A stretch of DNA of 64,000 nt from Betaproteobacteria bacterium (GTDB lineage: Bacteria; Pseudomonadota; Gammaproteobacteria; Burkholderiales; Burkholderiaceae_D): positions 1 to 64,000 of the forward strand of contig JANXTA010000062.1 in assembly GCA_025356395.1 (NCBI GenBank). Reading direction: 5' to 3'. Positions 9,002-18,673 of this stretch are shown here, in pieces. Every line of letters begins with the position of its first letter. Positions within the stretch are counted from its first letter, which is position 1. Position numbers and translations under genes: made by a program. The notes under the pieces are model-generated. The model made no database searches and had not been told where the DNA came from. It saw only the letters and a program-made list of their open reading frames with translations.

Positions 9002-9958
9002 ATGAACAAGTTGCAAGCGATGGAAGTGTTCGTTCGGGTGGTCGACACGGGCGGGTTTACCCGGGCGTCGGAGAGCCTGGGCATGCCCAAGGCCACCGTC
9101 ACGACGTCGATTCGCGACCTCGAAACGCTGCTGAAGGTCAGGTTGCTCAATCGCACGACGCGGAAAGTCGCGGTCACCACCGACGGCGCCGCCTACTACG
9201 AACGCTGCGTGGCGATCCTCGATCAGGTGCGCGATGCCGAGGAGTCGCTGTCCACCGACCACGCGTCGGTCAGCGGGCGCCTGCGGGTTGACGTCGCGAC
9301 CCTGTTCGCGCGGGTCAAACTGATCCCCGTGATGCACGAATTCCAGGCGCGCTTCCCGGCGATCCGCCTCGAACTCGGCTGCAGCGACCGGCCGGTGAAC
9401 CTGGTGGAACAGGGGGTCGACTGCGCGCTGCGCGGTGGACCGATCGTCGACCAGAACCTGATCGCGCGACGCGTCGGCACGATGCACTTCATCAACTGCG
9501 CGACGCCCGGCTACTTCGCGAAACACGGCCGACCGGTGCATCCGCGCGACCTGGCCGATCACGTGTGCCTCAACTACTTCTCGACGACGACCGGTCGCAC
9601 CTTCGAATGGGACTTCGAGAAGGACGGCGAGCAGTTCAAGCTGGCGCTGGAAGGGCCGTTGTCGCTCAACGATTCGAGCGTGTACTACGACGCCTGCCTC
9701 GCCGGTCTCGGCATCGCGCAGCTCACCACCAGCACCGTCCGCAAGCACATCGAGAGCGGCGAACTCGAGATCGCGCTCGGCAACTGGCTGCCCGAGCCGA
9801 TGCCGATCCACATCGTCTATCCACTCAACCGCAACCTCTCGAACAAGGTCCGGGTCTTCGTCGAATGGCTCGCCGAGTTGTTCGAGAGCGACGAACAACT
9901 CGCGCTCCACTCGGCGCTGCCGGCTGCGGGTGTATCCGTGCAGCCAGTACCCGCCTGA
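9002..9958 (+). CDS. LysR-type regulator, probable regulator of the divergent efflux operon (CeoR-like position)
   Basis: DNA-binding activator/repressor of 318 residues. The N-terminal winged helix-turn-helix (FVRVVDTGGFTRASESLGMP, about residues 10-29, and RLLNRTTRKV) is followed by a periplasmic-binding-fold effector domain of the class with VDCALRGGPI and NLSNKVRVFVEW motifs. It is transcribed away from the efflux operon, the classic arrangement for a LysR regulator controlling its neighbour; ceoR holds this place in the ceo operon. AGGAA eight bases before ATG is the ribosome-binding site. The gene is intact. The effector is unknown; salicylate-like phenolics induce the ceo pump, but that need not hold here. 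Confidence 0.88.
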   Translation: MNKLQAMEVFVRVVDTGGFTRASESLGMPKATVTTSIRDLETLLKVRLLNRTTRKVAVTTDGAAYYERCVAILDQVRDAEESLSTDHASVSGRLRVDVATLFARVKLIPVMHEFQARFPAIRLELGCSDRPVNLVEQGVDCALRGGPIVDQNLIARRVGTMHFINCATPGYFAKHGRPVHPRDLADHVCLNYFSTTTGRTFEWDFEKDGEQFKLALEGPLSLNDSSVYYDACLAGLGIAQLTTSTVRKHIESGELEIALGNWLPEPMPIHIVYPLNRNLSNKVRVFVEWLAELFESDEQLALHSALPAAGVSVQPVPA

Positions 9959-10071
9959 AAGTCGACATCGCCGGAACTGCACGAGAAAAACCCCGAGCCT
10001 CAGCGTTTGGCCGTCGCCTCCGATCGTCGAACATCGGGATCTTGATGCGCTCCCGTCCCAGCCGCACGCCC

Positions 10072-10248
10072 ATGTCGCACACCACCGAAATCGAGACTGT
10101 CCCCTCCGCCCGCCACGTCAATATCGACAACCGTGAACAGCTCGCAGCCCGCTGCGAGGAGCACGCGATCCCCGAAGACAGACTGCGGGCCGTCATCGAC
10201 ACCTTCCGTCCGCTGACGGACTCGCTCGAGGTCTTCCTGACGCGTTAG
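10072..10248 (+). CDS. Small DUF3606-like protein
   Basis: A 58-residue protein whose core (VNIDNREQLAARCEEH...IPEDRLRAVI) resembles the DUF3606 family of small soluble bacterial proteins: an N-terminal I-x-[LI/D] strand, then a charged helix and an L-R-x-A-V helix. Function unknown. The ATG at 10072 gives the family-length protein; an in-frame ATG at 10045 would add nine basic residues. No strong Shine-Dalgarno sequence is seen. It stands alone between the LysR gene and the amidohydrolase gene. Confidence 0.6.
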   Translation: MSHTTEIETVPSARHVNIDNREQLAARCEEHAIPEDRLRAVIDTFRPLTDSLEVFLTR

Positions 10249-10314
10249 CAGCGCGTCGCGCGGTAACCACCCGCCTCCTCCACTGAAGGGCGGCGCCGAG
10301 CAGCCGTACCCCGT

Positions 10315-11589
10315 ATGCGCCTCGTCTCGCCGCTAGTCGTTCGTTCCGTCATCTTCTGCACGACGGTGCTGTCCGCCGTGCCTGCCCTGGCCGACACCGG
10401 CGACCGCATGATCGACGTGGTGTCCGGACGCACGGTCGAGCGGCCGCAACTGACGATCACCGACGGCCGCATCGTCGCCGTCGGCACGCAGGGCGATGCC
10501 GTCCTCGCGAATGCGCGACGCGTCGACCTGCCCGGCGTGACGCTGCTGCCCGGCCTGATCGACATGCACGTGCACCTGACCAGCGACCCGCGCTACAGCG
10601 GCTATCGCCGGCTCGACTACACCGACGACTTCTGGACCGTGGTCGGCGTCGCCAACGCGAAGAAGACGCTGGAGGCCGGCTTCACGACGGTCCGCAACGT
10701 CGGTGCGCGCAACTACAACGACGTCGCGATCAAGCAGGGCATCGAGGCGGGCCAGATTCCCGGTCCGCGCATCGTTCCGGCGACCTACGCGATCGGCGCC
10801 ACCGGCGGGCACTGCGACGCGACCGAATTCCCGCCATCGATCAGCGTGCCGACTCCGGCCGTGGCCGACGGTCCGGAGGCGATCCGCGCCGTGGTGCGCA
10901 AGCTGCGCAAGTACGGCGCCGAGGTGATCAAGTTCTGGGCGACCGGTGGCGTGCTGTCGAAGACCGACACCGTCGGCGGCCAGCAATACGATCTCGCCAA
11001 GATGAAAGCGCTGGTCGACGAGGTCCACATGCTCGGGCTGAAGGTGGCCGTGCACGCGCACGGCACTTCGGGCATCAAGGACGCGATCCGCGCAGGTGCG
11101 GACACGATCGAGCACGCCAGCCTCGCCGACGACGAGGCGTTCAAGCTCGGGAAGGCGCACGGCACCTGGTTCTCGATGGACATCTACAACGACGACTACA
11201 TCCTCGCGGAAGGCGAGAAGAACGGCGTCTTCAGGGAGTTGCTCGACAAGGAACGCGTGATCGGCCTGAAGCAGTGCCAGACCTTCCAGGCGGCCGTCAA
11301 GGCGGGCGTCCACATGATCTTCGGGACCGACGGCGGCGTGTATCCGAACGGCGACAACGCGAAGCAGTTCGCGACGATGGTGACCTGGGGCATGACGCCA
11401 CTGCAGGCGATCCAGGCCGCGACCGTCAATGCCGCGGACGCGCTCGGCCGGTCGGGCGACGTCGGCGCGATCGCGGTCGGCTGCTACGGCGACCTGGTGG
11501 GCGTCGTCGGCAATCCGCTGGCCGACGTGCGCCTGCTGGAAGCCCCGGCCTTCGTGATGAAGGGCGGCGACGTCGTCAGGACGCACTGA
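10315..11589 (+). CDS. Secreted amidohydrolase (Xaa-Pro dipeptidase/prolidase-like, imidazolonepropionase-related)
   Basis: Metal-dependent hydrolase of the amidohydrolase superfamily, 424 residues, exported (signal peptide ending near ALA-DTG, about residue 27). Visible metal and catalytic residues are His85 and His87 in DMHVH, Lys206 in EVIKFWATGG (candidate carboxylated bridging lysine), His247/249 in VHAHG, His267 in EHAS and Asp339 in FGTDGG. Related periplasmic enzymes cleave dipeptides with C-terminal proline or carboxypeptidase substrates (family knowledge); the substrate is not evident here. A perfect hairpin lies just after the stop. The gene is complete and seems to be a single-gene unit. 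Confidence 0.87.
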   Translation: MRLVSPLVVRSVIFCTTVLSAVPALADTGDRMIDVVSGRTVERPQLTITDGRIVAVGTQGDAVLANARRVDLPGVTLLPGLIDMHVHLTSDPRYSGYRRLDYTDDFWTVVGVANAKKTLEAGFTTVRNVGARNYNDVAIKQGIEAGQIPGPRIVPATYAIGATGGHCDATEFPPSISVPTPAVADGPEAIRAVVRKLRKYGAEVIKFWATGGVLSKTDTVGGQQYDLAKMKALVDEVHMLGLKVAVHAHGTSGIKDAIRAGADTIEHASLADDEAFKLGKAHGTWFSMDIYNDDYILAEGEKNGVFRELLDKERVIGLKQCQTFQAAVKAGVHMIFGTDGGVYPNGDNAKQFATMVTWGMTPLQAIQAATVNAADALGRSGDVGAIAVGCYGDLVGVVGNPLADVRLLEAPAFVMKGGDVVRTH

Positions 11590-11599
11590 AAGGCTCGAC

Positions 11600-11620
11600 C
11601 GCGGCACGAGCAGTGCCGCG
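11600..11620 (+). terminator. Hairpin after the amidohydrolase gene
   Basis: CGCGGCAC-GAGCA-GTGCCGCG forms a perfect 8-bp stem 11 bases after the stop codon. No T run follows, so it may only slow transcription or protect the 3' end. The stretch from here to the next start (11732) holds two T runs but no recognised gene. Confidence 0.45.
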
Positions 11621-11731
11621 AAATACGCCGTCGCCGAAGCGGCGAATCAGCAGATCGTCCCATTCAGTTTTTTCCACGCTGCCGATCCGCAAGTGCCCGT
11701 TTTTTTGCCAGGATTTCAGCAGGAAGGCTTC

Positions 11732-14006
11732 GTGATCCAGCGGCAGGCCCCATCTCGAGGCAGTCGTGCGGAAAGCCTGGAAGCCCGCATCGCCGCGTTG
11801 TTCGTCATGCTCCTGCTCGGGATGCAGCTGGACGCGATCGTCATCACCCACGTCGCGGGGATCAAGAACACGCGGGAACGTCTCAACGACAAGCTGCTGC
11901 CGGATCAGCGGGTCCGTACGCGACTGCTCGAACTCGATCGCGAACGCCTCACGCAGTCGGCCCATGTGCTCGCCGACAGCCCCACCTTCATGGAAGCCGT
12001 CGTCACCCGCGATCGCGAAACTGCTGACCCGCGAAGACACGCTGGCCAGCTCGCAACTCGCGCTGCTGGTCGGCACGGACCGACGGGTCGAGGCCGATGT
12101 CCTGCCTGGATCGCTGGCGGGAACGCCGTTCCCGCTGCCGGGCCTGATCGAGGCGACCGAGAAGCAGGGTGAAGCGAGTGCCATCGTGCCGCTGCTCGGC
12201 GGCCTGTACCAGGTGCTCGTGGTCCCGGTCGAGCATCCCTCGCGCCTCGCCTGGATCGTGCTCGGCTTCTCGATCGACGATGAGGATACCCGCCTCCTCC
12301 ACGAACTGGCCGGACTCGATGTGTCCTGTCTCACCCGCAGCAAGGACGCGGACTGGGAGGTGGTGACTTCGACGCTGTCGAACGATCTGTCATCGGCATT
12401 GGTCGCGCGCTTCGACGCGAAGCCGATGGAGCGCTCCCCCGAGCCGACCACCTGGATGACGGCGGACGACGAATACCTGACGATGGTGCTGCTACTCGAA
12501 AGTTACGGCGGGCAACAGACGGTCACGGTGATCCAGCGTTCGCTGCACGCCTACATGCAGCCGTTCCGGATCCTGGAACGCGAACTCCTCGAATTCGCCG
12601 GACTGTCGATGCTGGTGGCGATCCTGTGCTGCATCTTTGTCGCACGGGGCATCGTCCGGCCGGTGAAGACCCTCCCCACCTTCGCGCGGCGCATCGCCGG
12701 CGGCGAATACGGCGAGCGACTGCAGATCGAAGGCCGTGACGAGATGCGCGACGGCATCACCGAACGCGAGAAGAAGATCCTCGACCTGGCCTATCGCGAC
12801 GGCCTCACGGGCCTCTCGACCCGGACGCTGCTCGGTCATCCCGGCGGCGACGCGCTACTGATCGAATTCGCGTCGCACCTCAAGGAAGTCTTCAAGCGCG
12901 GCTCCGACACCATCGCGCGGATGGGCGGTGACGAATTCACCGTGGTGATGCCGACCGAGGGCCAGGACGACGCCCTGATGCTCGTCCTGGCCCTGCTGAC
13001 GAATCTCGAAGAACCCTTCATGTACGACGGCCATCTCGTCGACATCCGCGCGAGCATCGGCACCGCGGCCTACCCGGACCACGGCGACGCCCTCGAAACG
13101 GTCTCGCGCAACGCCGAGTCGGCGATGCACGTCGCCAAGCGCGACAAGACCGGCTACTCGATCTACGACCCGCAATGCGAGCGCGTGTCGGTGGAGCGCC
13201 TGTCACTGATGAGCGAACTGCGGCATGCCGTCGAGCATGACGAATTCGTGCTGTTCTTCCAGCCGAAGCGCGAGATCCGCGACAGCTCGGCCCTGTCGGT
13301 CGAGGCCCTGATCCGCTGATAGCACCCGGTTTGGGGCCTGGTCCGACCGGACGGGTTCATCCCGTTCGCCGAACAGACCGGCATGATCTCGATCATCACG
13401 GAGTGGGTGATCAAGGCCGCGCTCGCACAGTGCCGCGAGTGGCGCATCGACGGCATCGAGGCCAGCGTCGCGATCAACATCTCGACCCGCGACCTGATCG
13501 CGCCCAGCTTCCCCACGATGGTGGCCAACCTGCTCGAGAAGTATTCGTGCCCCACGCGCAACCTGACGCTCGAGATCACCGAGACCGCCATCCTCGGCGA
13601 CCCCGACCTGGCGCTGAAGAACATGGAGCGCCTGCACGCCCCGGGCTGCCGGCTGTCGATCGACGACTTCGGCACCGGCTATTCGTCGCTGGCCTACCTG
13701 AAGCGCCTGCCGGTCCACGAACTGAAGATCGACAAGTCGTTCGTGATGAACATGACGACCGACTCGAGCGATGCGGTGATCGTCCGCTCGACCATCGACC
13801 TCGGCCACAACATGGGCCTCAAGGTGGTCGCCGAGGGCGTCGAGACCCTCGACGCCCTGCATCAGCTGCGCGACATGGGCTGCGACGTGGCCCAGGGCTA
13901 CCTGATCAGCTGGCCGCTCAATGCCGTCGCCCTCGGTCGCTGGGCCGGCGGCGAGCGGCTCTCGCTCGTGAAGCCGAGCCTGGTCCAGGAAATTTCGGCG
14001 GCCTGA
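11732..14006 (+). pseudogene. Cache-HAMP-GGDEF-EAL cyclic-di-GMP enzyme, frameshifted, internally deleted and with two stops
   Basis: Membrane-bound cyclic-di-GMP synthase/phosphodiesterase in outline: GTG start at 11732 after AGGAAGG, TM1 (IAALFVMLLLGMQLDAIVI), periplasmic sensor region, TM2 (FAGLSMLVAILCCIFVA), HAMP, GGDEF (RMGGDEF) and EAL domain (VEALIR ... LEITETAI ... SIDDFGTGYSSLAYL). Damage: a frameshift near 12005-12020; about 10 residues missing from HAMP near 12745 (RDEM joined to RDGI); about 35 residues missing near 12835, where TRTLL runs straight into GHPGGDALL, losing the segment that carries the first metal-binding Asp and the INDTLG helix; and two adjacent stops TGA-TAG at 13317-13322, where the family has Trp-Gln before HPVWGLV. 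The EAL part (13323-14006) continues in the same frame. Confidence 0.85.
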
Positions 14007-14018
14007 ACGCGAGGCGGA

Positions 14019-14438
14019 TCACAACCGCTTGATGTTCATCTCCGCGAACCAGTAGTCGTCGTCCCAGGTCGGACCACCGTCCTCCGCGTTGTAGTTGATC
14101 GTCAGCTCGGTGCCGCGGACCACCGCGTCGACCGTGAAGAAGCGCATCTCAAGGTGGGGCCGATCGGCTTCGTAGCGCAGGTTCGCCGGGTTGGCGTGGT
14201 TGTAGAAGCTGCCGAAGCCCATCGCGTGGGCGTGGAAAGGCGTCGGCTCGTCGTCCTCGGACCAGTTGAACACGCAGTGCTGCAACTCGCGACTGAGCTT
14301 GTCGAACGACATGCGATAGGGCAGCACCGTGCACGTCTCCACCAGTTCGCCGGCGGCGAAGTCGCGTCCGGCATAGACGCCCTTGCCACGGGGCGTGCCG
14401 GTTTCGGCGACGTACAGGGAGGGCGATTCGGAAATCAT
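14019..14438 (-). CDS. Small SET-domain protein, candidate protein-lysine methyltransferase
   Basis: A 139-residue protein consisting of little more than a SET domain, the fold of protein-lysine methyltransferases. Visible elements are the N-terminal GKGVYAGRDFAAGELVE strand pair, the GFGSFYNHANPAN motif (equivalent of the NHxC/NHS SAM-binding motif) and RGTELTINYN (equivalent of the G-E-E-L-x-x-x-Y motif with the catalytic Tyr). The post-SET cysteines of eukaryotic enzymes are absent. It is cytoplasmic, with no signal peptide, and convergent with the GGDEF-EAL gene. The substrate is unknown; bacterial SET proteins are few and mostly uncharacterised. Confidence 0.8.
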   Translation of the reverse strand: MISESPSLYVAETGTPRGKGVYAGRDFAAGELVETCTVLPYRMSFDKLSRELQHCVFNWSEDDEPTPFHAHAMGFGSFYNHANPANLRYEADRPHLEMRFFTVDAVVRGTELTINYNAEDGGPTWDDDYWFAEMNIKRL

Positions 14439-14518
14439 GGCGTCGATCGGGATTCGAGGGTGTGGGATGCTCGCGGCTGCGCACGCCGCGCGACATTTTC
14501 CCCCGAACCCGAGTCCGC

Positions 14519-15937
14519 ATGCGCATCGCTCCCGTCGTCACGATCGTCCTGGCTTCCCTGCTCGTCTTGCCCGTTGGCGGGGTGCTTGCCGCGGAAGTCG
14601 ATCCGACCACGCTGGCGCGCATCCGCGACGCTGCGATGGGCAGCGACTGGGCCTACCAGGAACTCGCCGACCTCGCCGATACCGTCGGCCCGCGGCTGAC
14701 CGGGTCGCGCGGCGCCGAAGCGGCGGTGACGCAGGTCGCCACGGCCCTCGCCAGCGTCGGATTCCAGGTCCGCCTGCAGCCGGTGACGGTCGCGCACTGG
14801 GTGCGCGGCGAGGAACGCGCCGAGCTCGTCGGCTATGCCGGCCGTCCCGAGGGCATCACGCAGAAGGTCGTGCTGACGGCGCTCGGCGGATCGTCGGCCA
14901 CGGCCGCGGAAGGACTCAGCGCTCCGGTCCTCGTGGTGCACAGCTTCGCCGAGATCGAGGCGCGCGCCGCCGAGGTCAGGGGTCGCATCGTGCTGCTCAG
15001 CGTGCCCTTCGACCAGGAGCTCGCCGACAACGGCTATGCCGGCGACGCCTACAGCCAGGGCGGCGAACCGCGCTTCCGCGGACCGGCCGTGCTGGCACGA
15101 CTCGGCGCCGCCGCCGCCCTGGTGCGTTCGGTCGGCGGCGTCCGCTATCGCCTCGTGCATGCCGGCGCGACGACGTGGCCGAAGGACAGTCCACTGATCC
15201 CCGCCGCCGCGGTCACGGTCGAGGACGCGCTGCTGATCGAGCGCCTCGCTGCACGCGGGCCGGTCACGATGAAGCTGGTGTTGACCCCGCAGACGCTGCC
15301 GGATGTGCAGAGCCACAACGTCATCGCCGACCTGCCGGGACGCGAGCATCCTGAAGAGGTCGTGCTGGTCTCGGGCCATCTCGACAGTTGGGACCTGGGG
15401 ACCGGCGCGATGGACGACGGCATGGGGCTGACCGCGTCGCTGGGCGCCGTCGCGCTGCTCAAGCGGATGGGCATCGTGCCCCGCCGCAGCATCCGCGTCG
15501 TCGCGTGGATGAACGAGGAAGACGGAGGGCGCGGCAGCAAGGCGTACTTCGCGTCGGTCAAGGATGCGATCGCGAAGCAGGTGGCGGCGATCGAGAGCGA
15601 CTTCGGCCTCGGCCGGCCGCTCGGCATCCGCGCACCGGTGGACGCGACCAACGGCGAGGCGCTCGCGCCGGTACTCGAGGCGTTGCGACCGATCGGGGCC
15701 GGCGTGCTCGACCGGCGTGAAGGACATGCAGGCTCCGACATCGCGCCGCTGCAGGACGCGGGTGTGCCGGGCTTCGCACCGCTGGTCGACGGCCGTCACT
15801 ACTTCGACCTGCATCACACGCCGGCCGACACGTTCGACAAGGTCGACCCGGACGCGATGCGACGCCAGGTCGCGGTGCTGGCCGTGCTCGCCTACTTCCT
15901 CGCGGAGCGCGAAGAGCCCATCCGCATGGGGCGGTAG
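14519..15937 (+). CDS. Secreted M28-family zinc aminopeptidase/carboxypeptidase with PA insert
   Basis: Exported peptidase of 472 residues. Signal peptide ends around GVLA-AEVD (about residue 24). A PA-like insert (about 110-240) interrupts the catalytic domain. Di-zinc site: His287 and Asp289 in SGHLDSWDLG, Asp299/300 in GAMDDG, Glu333/334 in NEEDGG, Asp361 in ESDFG and His432/433 in LHHTPADT. This resembles the plasma glutamate carboxypeptidase-like branch of M28. The ATG at 14519 starts the signal peptide directly; an upstream in-frame start at 14462 would add a non-signal extension. It diverges from the SET-domain gene. Confidence 0.88.
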   Translation: MRIAPVVTIVLASLLVLPVGGVLAAEVDPTTLARIRDAAMGSDWAYQELADLADTVGPRLTGSRGAEAAVTQVATALASVGFQVRLQPVTVAHWVRGEERAELVGYAGRPEGITQKVVLTALGGSSATAAEGLSAPVLVVHSFAEIEARAAEVRGRIVLLSVPFDQELADNGYAGDAYSQGGEPRFRGPAVLARLGAAAALVRSVGGVRYRLVHAGATTWPKDSPLIPAAAVTVEDALLIERLAARGPVTMKLVLTPQTLPDVQSHNVIADLPGREHPEEVVLVSGHLDSWDLGTGAMDDGMGLTASLGAVALLKRMGIVPRRSIRVVAWMNEEDGGRGSKAYFASVKDAIAKQVAAIESDFGLGRPLGIRAPVDATNGEALAPVLEALRPIGAGVLDRREGHAGSDIAPLQDAGVPGFAPLVDGRHYFDLHHTPADTFDKVDPDAMRRQVAVLAVLAYFLAEREEPIRMGR

Positions 15938-16036
15938 CTAAGACGCCGGTCGGCGCGCAGAATCTCTCCCCTGTCGCAGCCGCAAGCGACTCGAAGGCCG
16001 AAGAGCCTCGACCGTCACCACCCGGAGACCACTCGC

Positions 16037-17167
16037 ATGAAGCACTCGTTTCGCACGTGGGCCGTCGCGTCCCTGCCTCTCGCACTGATCCTTTTCATCG
16101 GCGGTTGCGCGTCGGCACCCGACGGGGGCGGCACAGCCGTTCCGAAGTACCGGGTCGACGGCACGTGGCCGAAGGCACTGCCGAACAACTGGATCCTCGG
16201 CCAGGTGAGCGGCATCGCCACCGATGCCGACGATCACGTGTGGATGCTGCAGCGTCCGGGCAGCCTCACCGATGACGAGCGCGGTGCGACGCTCGTGCCT
16301 GCGCAGTCGAAGTGCTGCGCACCGGCCCCGCCGGTCCTGGAATTCGACGCGAATGGCAACCTGTTGCGGTCGTGGGGCGGCCCCGGTGCCGGCTACGACT
16401 GGCCGCAGAACGAGCACGGCATCCACGTCGATGCGCAGGGCTTCGTATGGATCACCGGCAACGGCGAGAAGGACGGACAGGTCCTCAAGTTCACGCGCGA
16501 CGGGCGCTTCGTCCTGCAGATCGGCAAGGTCGGCCCGCAGACCGGCAACGCCGACACCACGCGTCTCGGACAGGCCGCGGGCGTCGAGGTCGACGGGCCG
16601 GCCAACGAGGTCTACGTCGCCGACGGCTACTACAACAAGCGGGTCATCGTGTTCGACGCGACCACCGGCGGCTTCAAGCGGACCTGGGGTGCGTACGGCA
16701 AGCCGCCCAGCGATCTCGACAAGCCCAACCTGCGACGGACCGCGCCGCCGACCGAGGCACAGCTCACGCAGTTCGGCAACCCGGTGCATTGCGTCCGCAT
16801 CGCGCGCGACGGGTTGGTCTACGTCTGCGACCGGCTGAACAACCGCATCCAGGTGTTCCACAAGGATGGCCGCTTCGTGAAGGAGATCACGATCGAGCCG
16901 CTGACGTCGGGCAACGGCTCGGTGTGGGACCTCGTGCTGTCGCGTGATCCGCAGCAGCGCTGGCTGTTGCTCGCGGACGGTCGCAACAACCAGGTGCTGA
17001 CGCTGTCGCGCCAGACCGGCGAAGTGCTGAGCACGCTCGGACGCCCGGGGCGCTACGCCGGCGAATTCCACTGGATCCACGACCTGGCGATCGATTCGGG
17101 CGGCAACCTCTATTTCGGCGAGGTCGACACCGGCAAGCGCGCGCAGAAGTTCGTGCCCTTGCCCTGA
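16037..17167 (+). CDS. NHL-repeat beta-propeller lipoprotein
   Basis: 376 residues with a lipoprotein signal (ILFIGGC, Cys24) and a chain of NHL-like blades: GIATDADDHVWMLQR, GIHVDAQGFVWITGN, GVEVDGPANEVYVADGYYNKRVIVF, CVRIARDGLVYVCDRLNNRIQVF and DLAIDSGGNLYFGE, consistent with a six-bladed propeller like peptidyl-alpha-hydroxyglycine alpha-amidating lyase. It is probably anchored to a membrane facing the periplasm. Enzymatic activity is not shown by the sequence; a binding role is equally likely. Complete gene, same direction as the peptidase but with a separate 99-base gap. Confidence 0.82.
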   Translation: MKHSFRTWAVASLPLALILFIGGCASAPDGGGTAVPKYRVDGTWPKALPNNWILGQVSGIATDADDHVWMLQRPGSLTDDERGATLVPAQSKCCAPAPPVLEFDANGNLLRSWGGPGAGYDWPQNEHGIHVDAQGFVWITGNGEKDGQVLKFTRDGRFVLQIGKVGPQTGNADTTRLGQAAGVEVDGPANEVYVADGYYNKRVIVFDATTGGFKRTWGAYGKPPSDLDKPNLRRTAPPTEAQLTQFGNPVHCVRIARDGLVYVCDRLNNRIQVFHKDGRFVKEITIEPLTSGNGSVWDLVLSRDPQQRWLLLADGRNNQVLTLSRQTGEVLSTLGRPGRYAGEFHWIHDLAIDSGGNLYFGEVDTGKRAQKFVPLP

Positions 17168-17316
17168 CCCCTTCAGTTCGAAAGTTCATGGCCGAAAAGG
17201 CGGAAGCCCGTCCTTCAGTCAGCTGACGCGTCGCCGACCCCGGAAGAACGCCCGCCATGTCGCCCTCCGAACCGCCGTTCCACGAAGGCCCGAATCGCGA
17301 CTGACCATTCGCGTGG

Positions 17317-18673
17317 ATGGGCATGGAGCAGGTCCCTCGCGAACAGCGCGCCGTCGCGTTGCCGGCGAGCAACGAGTCACAGCGCCTGCAGGCGCTGACG
17401 AAGATCCAGATCCTCGACAGCCTGTCCGAGCAGGCCTACGACGACCTTGTGACGCTGGCGTCGCAGATCTGCGGCACGCCGATCGCGTTGATCTCGATGG
17501 TCGATCGGGACCGTCAATGGTTCAAGGCGAAGGTGGGCCTGCAGACCTCCGAGACGCATCGCGACCTGTCGTTCTGCGCGCACGCGATCCTCGCGCCCGA
17601 CGACGTGTTCTCGATCCACGATACGCAACGTGACGCGCGCTTCGTCGACAGCCCCCTGGTCACCAGGCGGGGCCAATGTCCGCTTCTACGCGGGCGTTTC
17701 GATCGTCACCGACGGTGGCGAAGCGCTGGGCACGGTCTGCGTCATCGATACCAGACCGCGGACGCTCGACGACGCGCAGAAGCGTTGCCTGCAGATCCTC
17801 GCCCGTCAGGCGGCCGGCTTGCTCAAGACGCGCCAGGCGGCCGCGGAAGCCACGCGCCAGGTGCGGCGCCAGGAGATCCTGACCGACGAGGCCCGCCTCA
17901 AGCACGAGCGCGGGACCGAACTGCTCGACCTCGTGCTGCAGGGCGGCGACCTGGGGATGTGGGACCTGCACGTGACGAGCGGTCAGTGGACCATCAACAA
18001 GCAGCAGCGCGAGATGCTCGACATCCCGCAGGCCGAGGCGACCGCGGAGCGCGTCAACTGGCGCGACCTGATCTATCCCGACGACGGGCCCGGGGTGGAC
18101 GCCGCGCTGAAGAAACACCTCGCGAGCGGCTCGTCGCACTACGAATGCACGCTGCGCATGCGCCACCGCGCCGGGCACTGGGTCTGGCTGCTGTGCCGCG
18201 CCGTGGTCGTCCACAAGACCGCGGCCGGTCAGCCGATCCGCATCGTCGGCACGCACCAGGACATCGGCGCGCAGCGGGAGACGCAGCGCCTGCTCGACGC
18301 GCTCGCCCGCACGGACGCCTTCACCGGCCTCGCCAACCGCCAGCACTTCGTGGAACACGTGACCGACGTCATGGCGCGGGCACGCCATTGCGTGCGCGAG
18401 GTCGACATCGTCGCGCGCTATGCCGGCGACGAATTCGTCATCGTGCTGGAAGGCCTGGCGGGCGAAGGGCAGGCCCTCAAGGGCGCCGAGATCCAGACCG
18501 GCATGCAGTTGCCGTTCGTCGTGGAGGACGCCGATCTCACGGCGTCGGCCAGCATCGGCATCACGCACTTCGCAGGGCTTGCCGGCTCGGTCGAAAAGGT
18601 ACTCGCGCGGGCCGAAGCGGCGCTGCAGAAAGCCAAGGTCTCGGGCCGCGGCCAGGTCTGCACGGCCGCACGC
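17317..18673 (+). pseudogene. GAF-PAS-GGDEF diguanylate cyclase, frameshifted and internally deleted
   Basis: Cytoplasmic sensor cyclase in outline: GAF domain (ESQRLQALTKIQILDS ... ALISMVDRDRQWFKAKVGL ... FYAGVSIVT), PAS_3 domain (LDLVLQGGDLGMWDLHV ... GHWVWLLCRAVVV) and a GGDEF domain with RYAGDEF. A frameshift at about 17662-17672 separates SPLVT from GGANVRFYAG. At about 18381-18395 ARARHC joins CVREVDI, so about 43 residues, including the metal-binding D-x-D and N-D-x-x-GH segment, are missing. No stop follows the end of the domain: the frame runs on through the antisense of the cupin gene. The 3' limit given is simply the cupin stop. ATG at 17317 or 17323. Confidence 0.8.

Noticed and set aside
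11576-11760. Minus-strand frame reading WGLPLDHEAFLLKSWQKNG before the GGDEF-EAL gene
   Set aside because: It looks protein-like over a short stretch, but it overlaps the real GGDEF-EAL start and has no start or known domain of its own.
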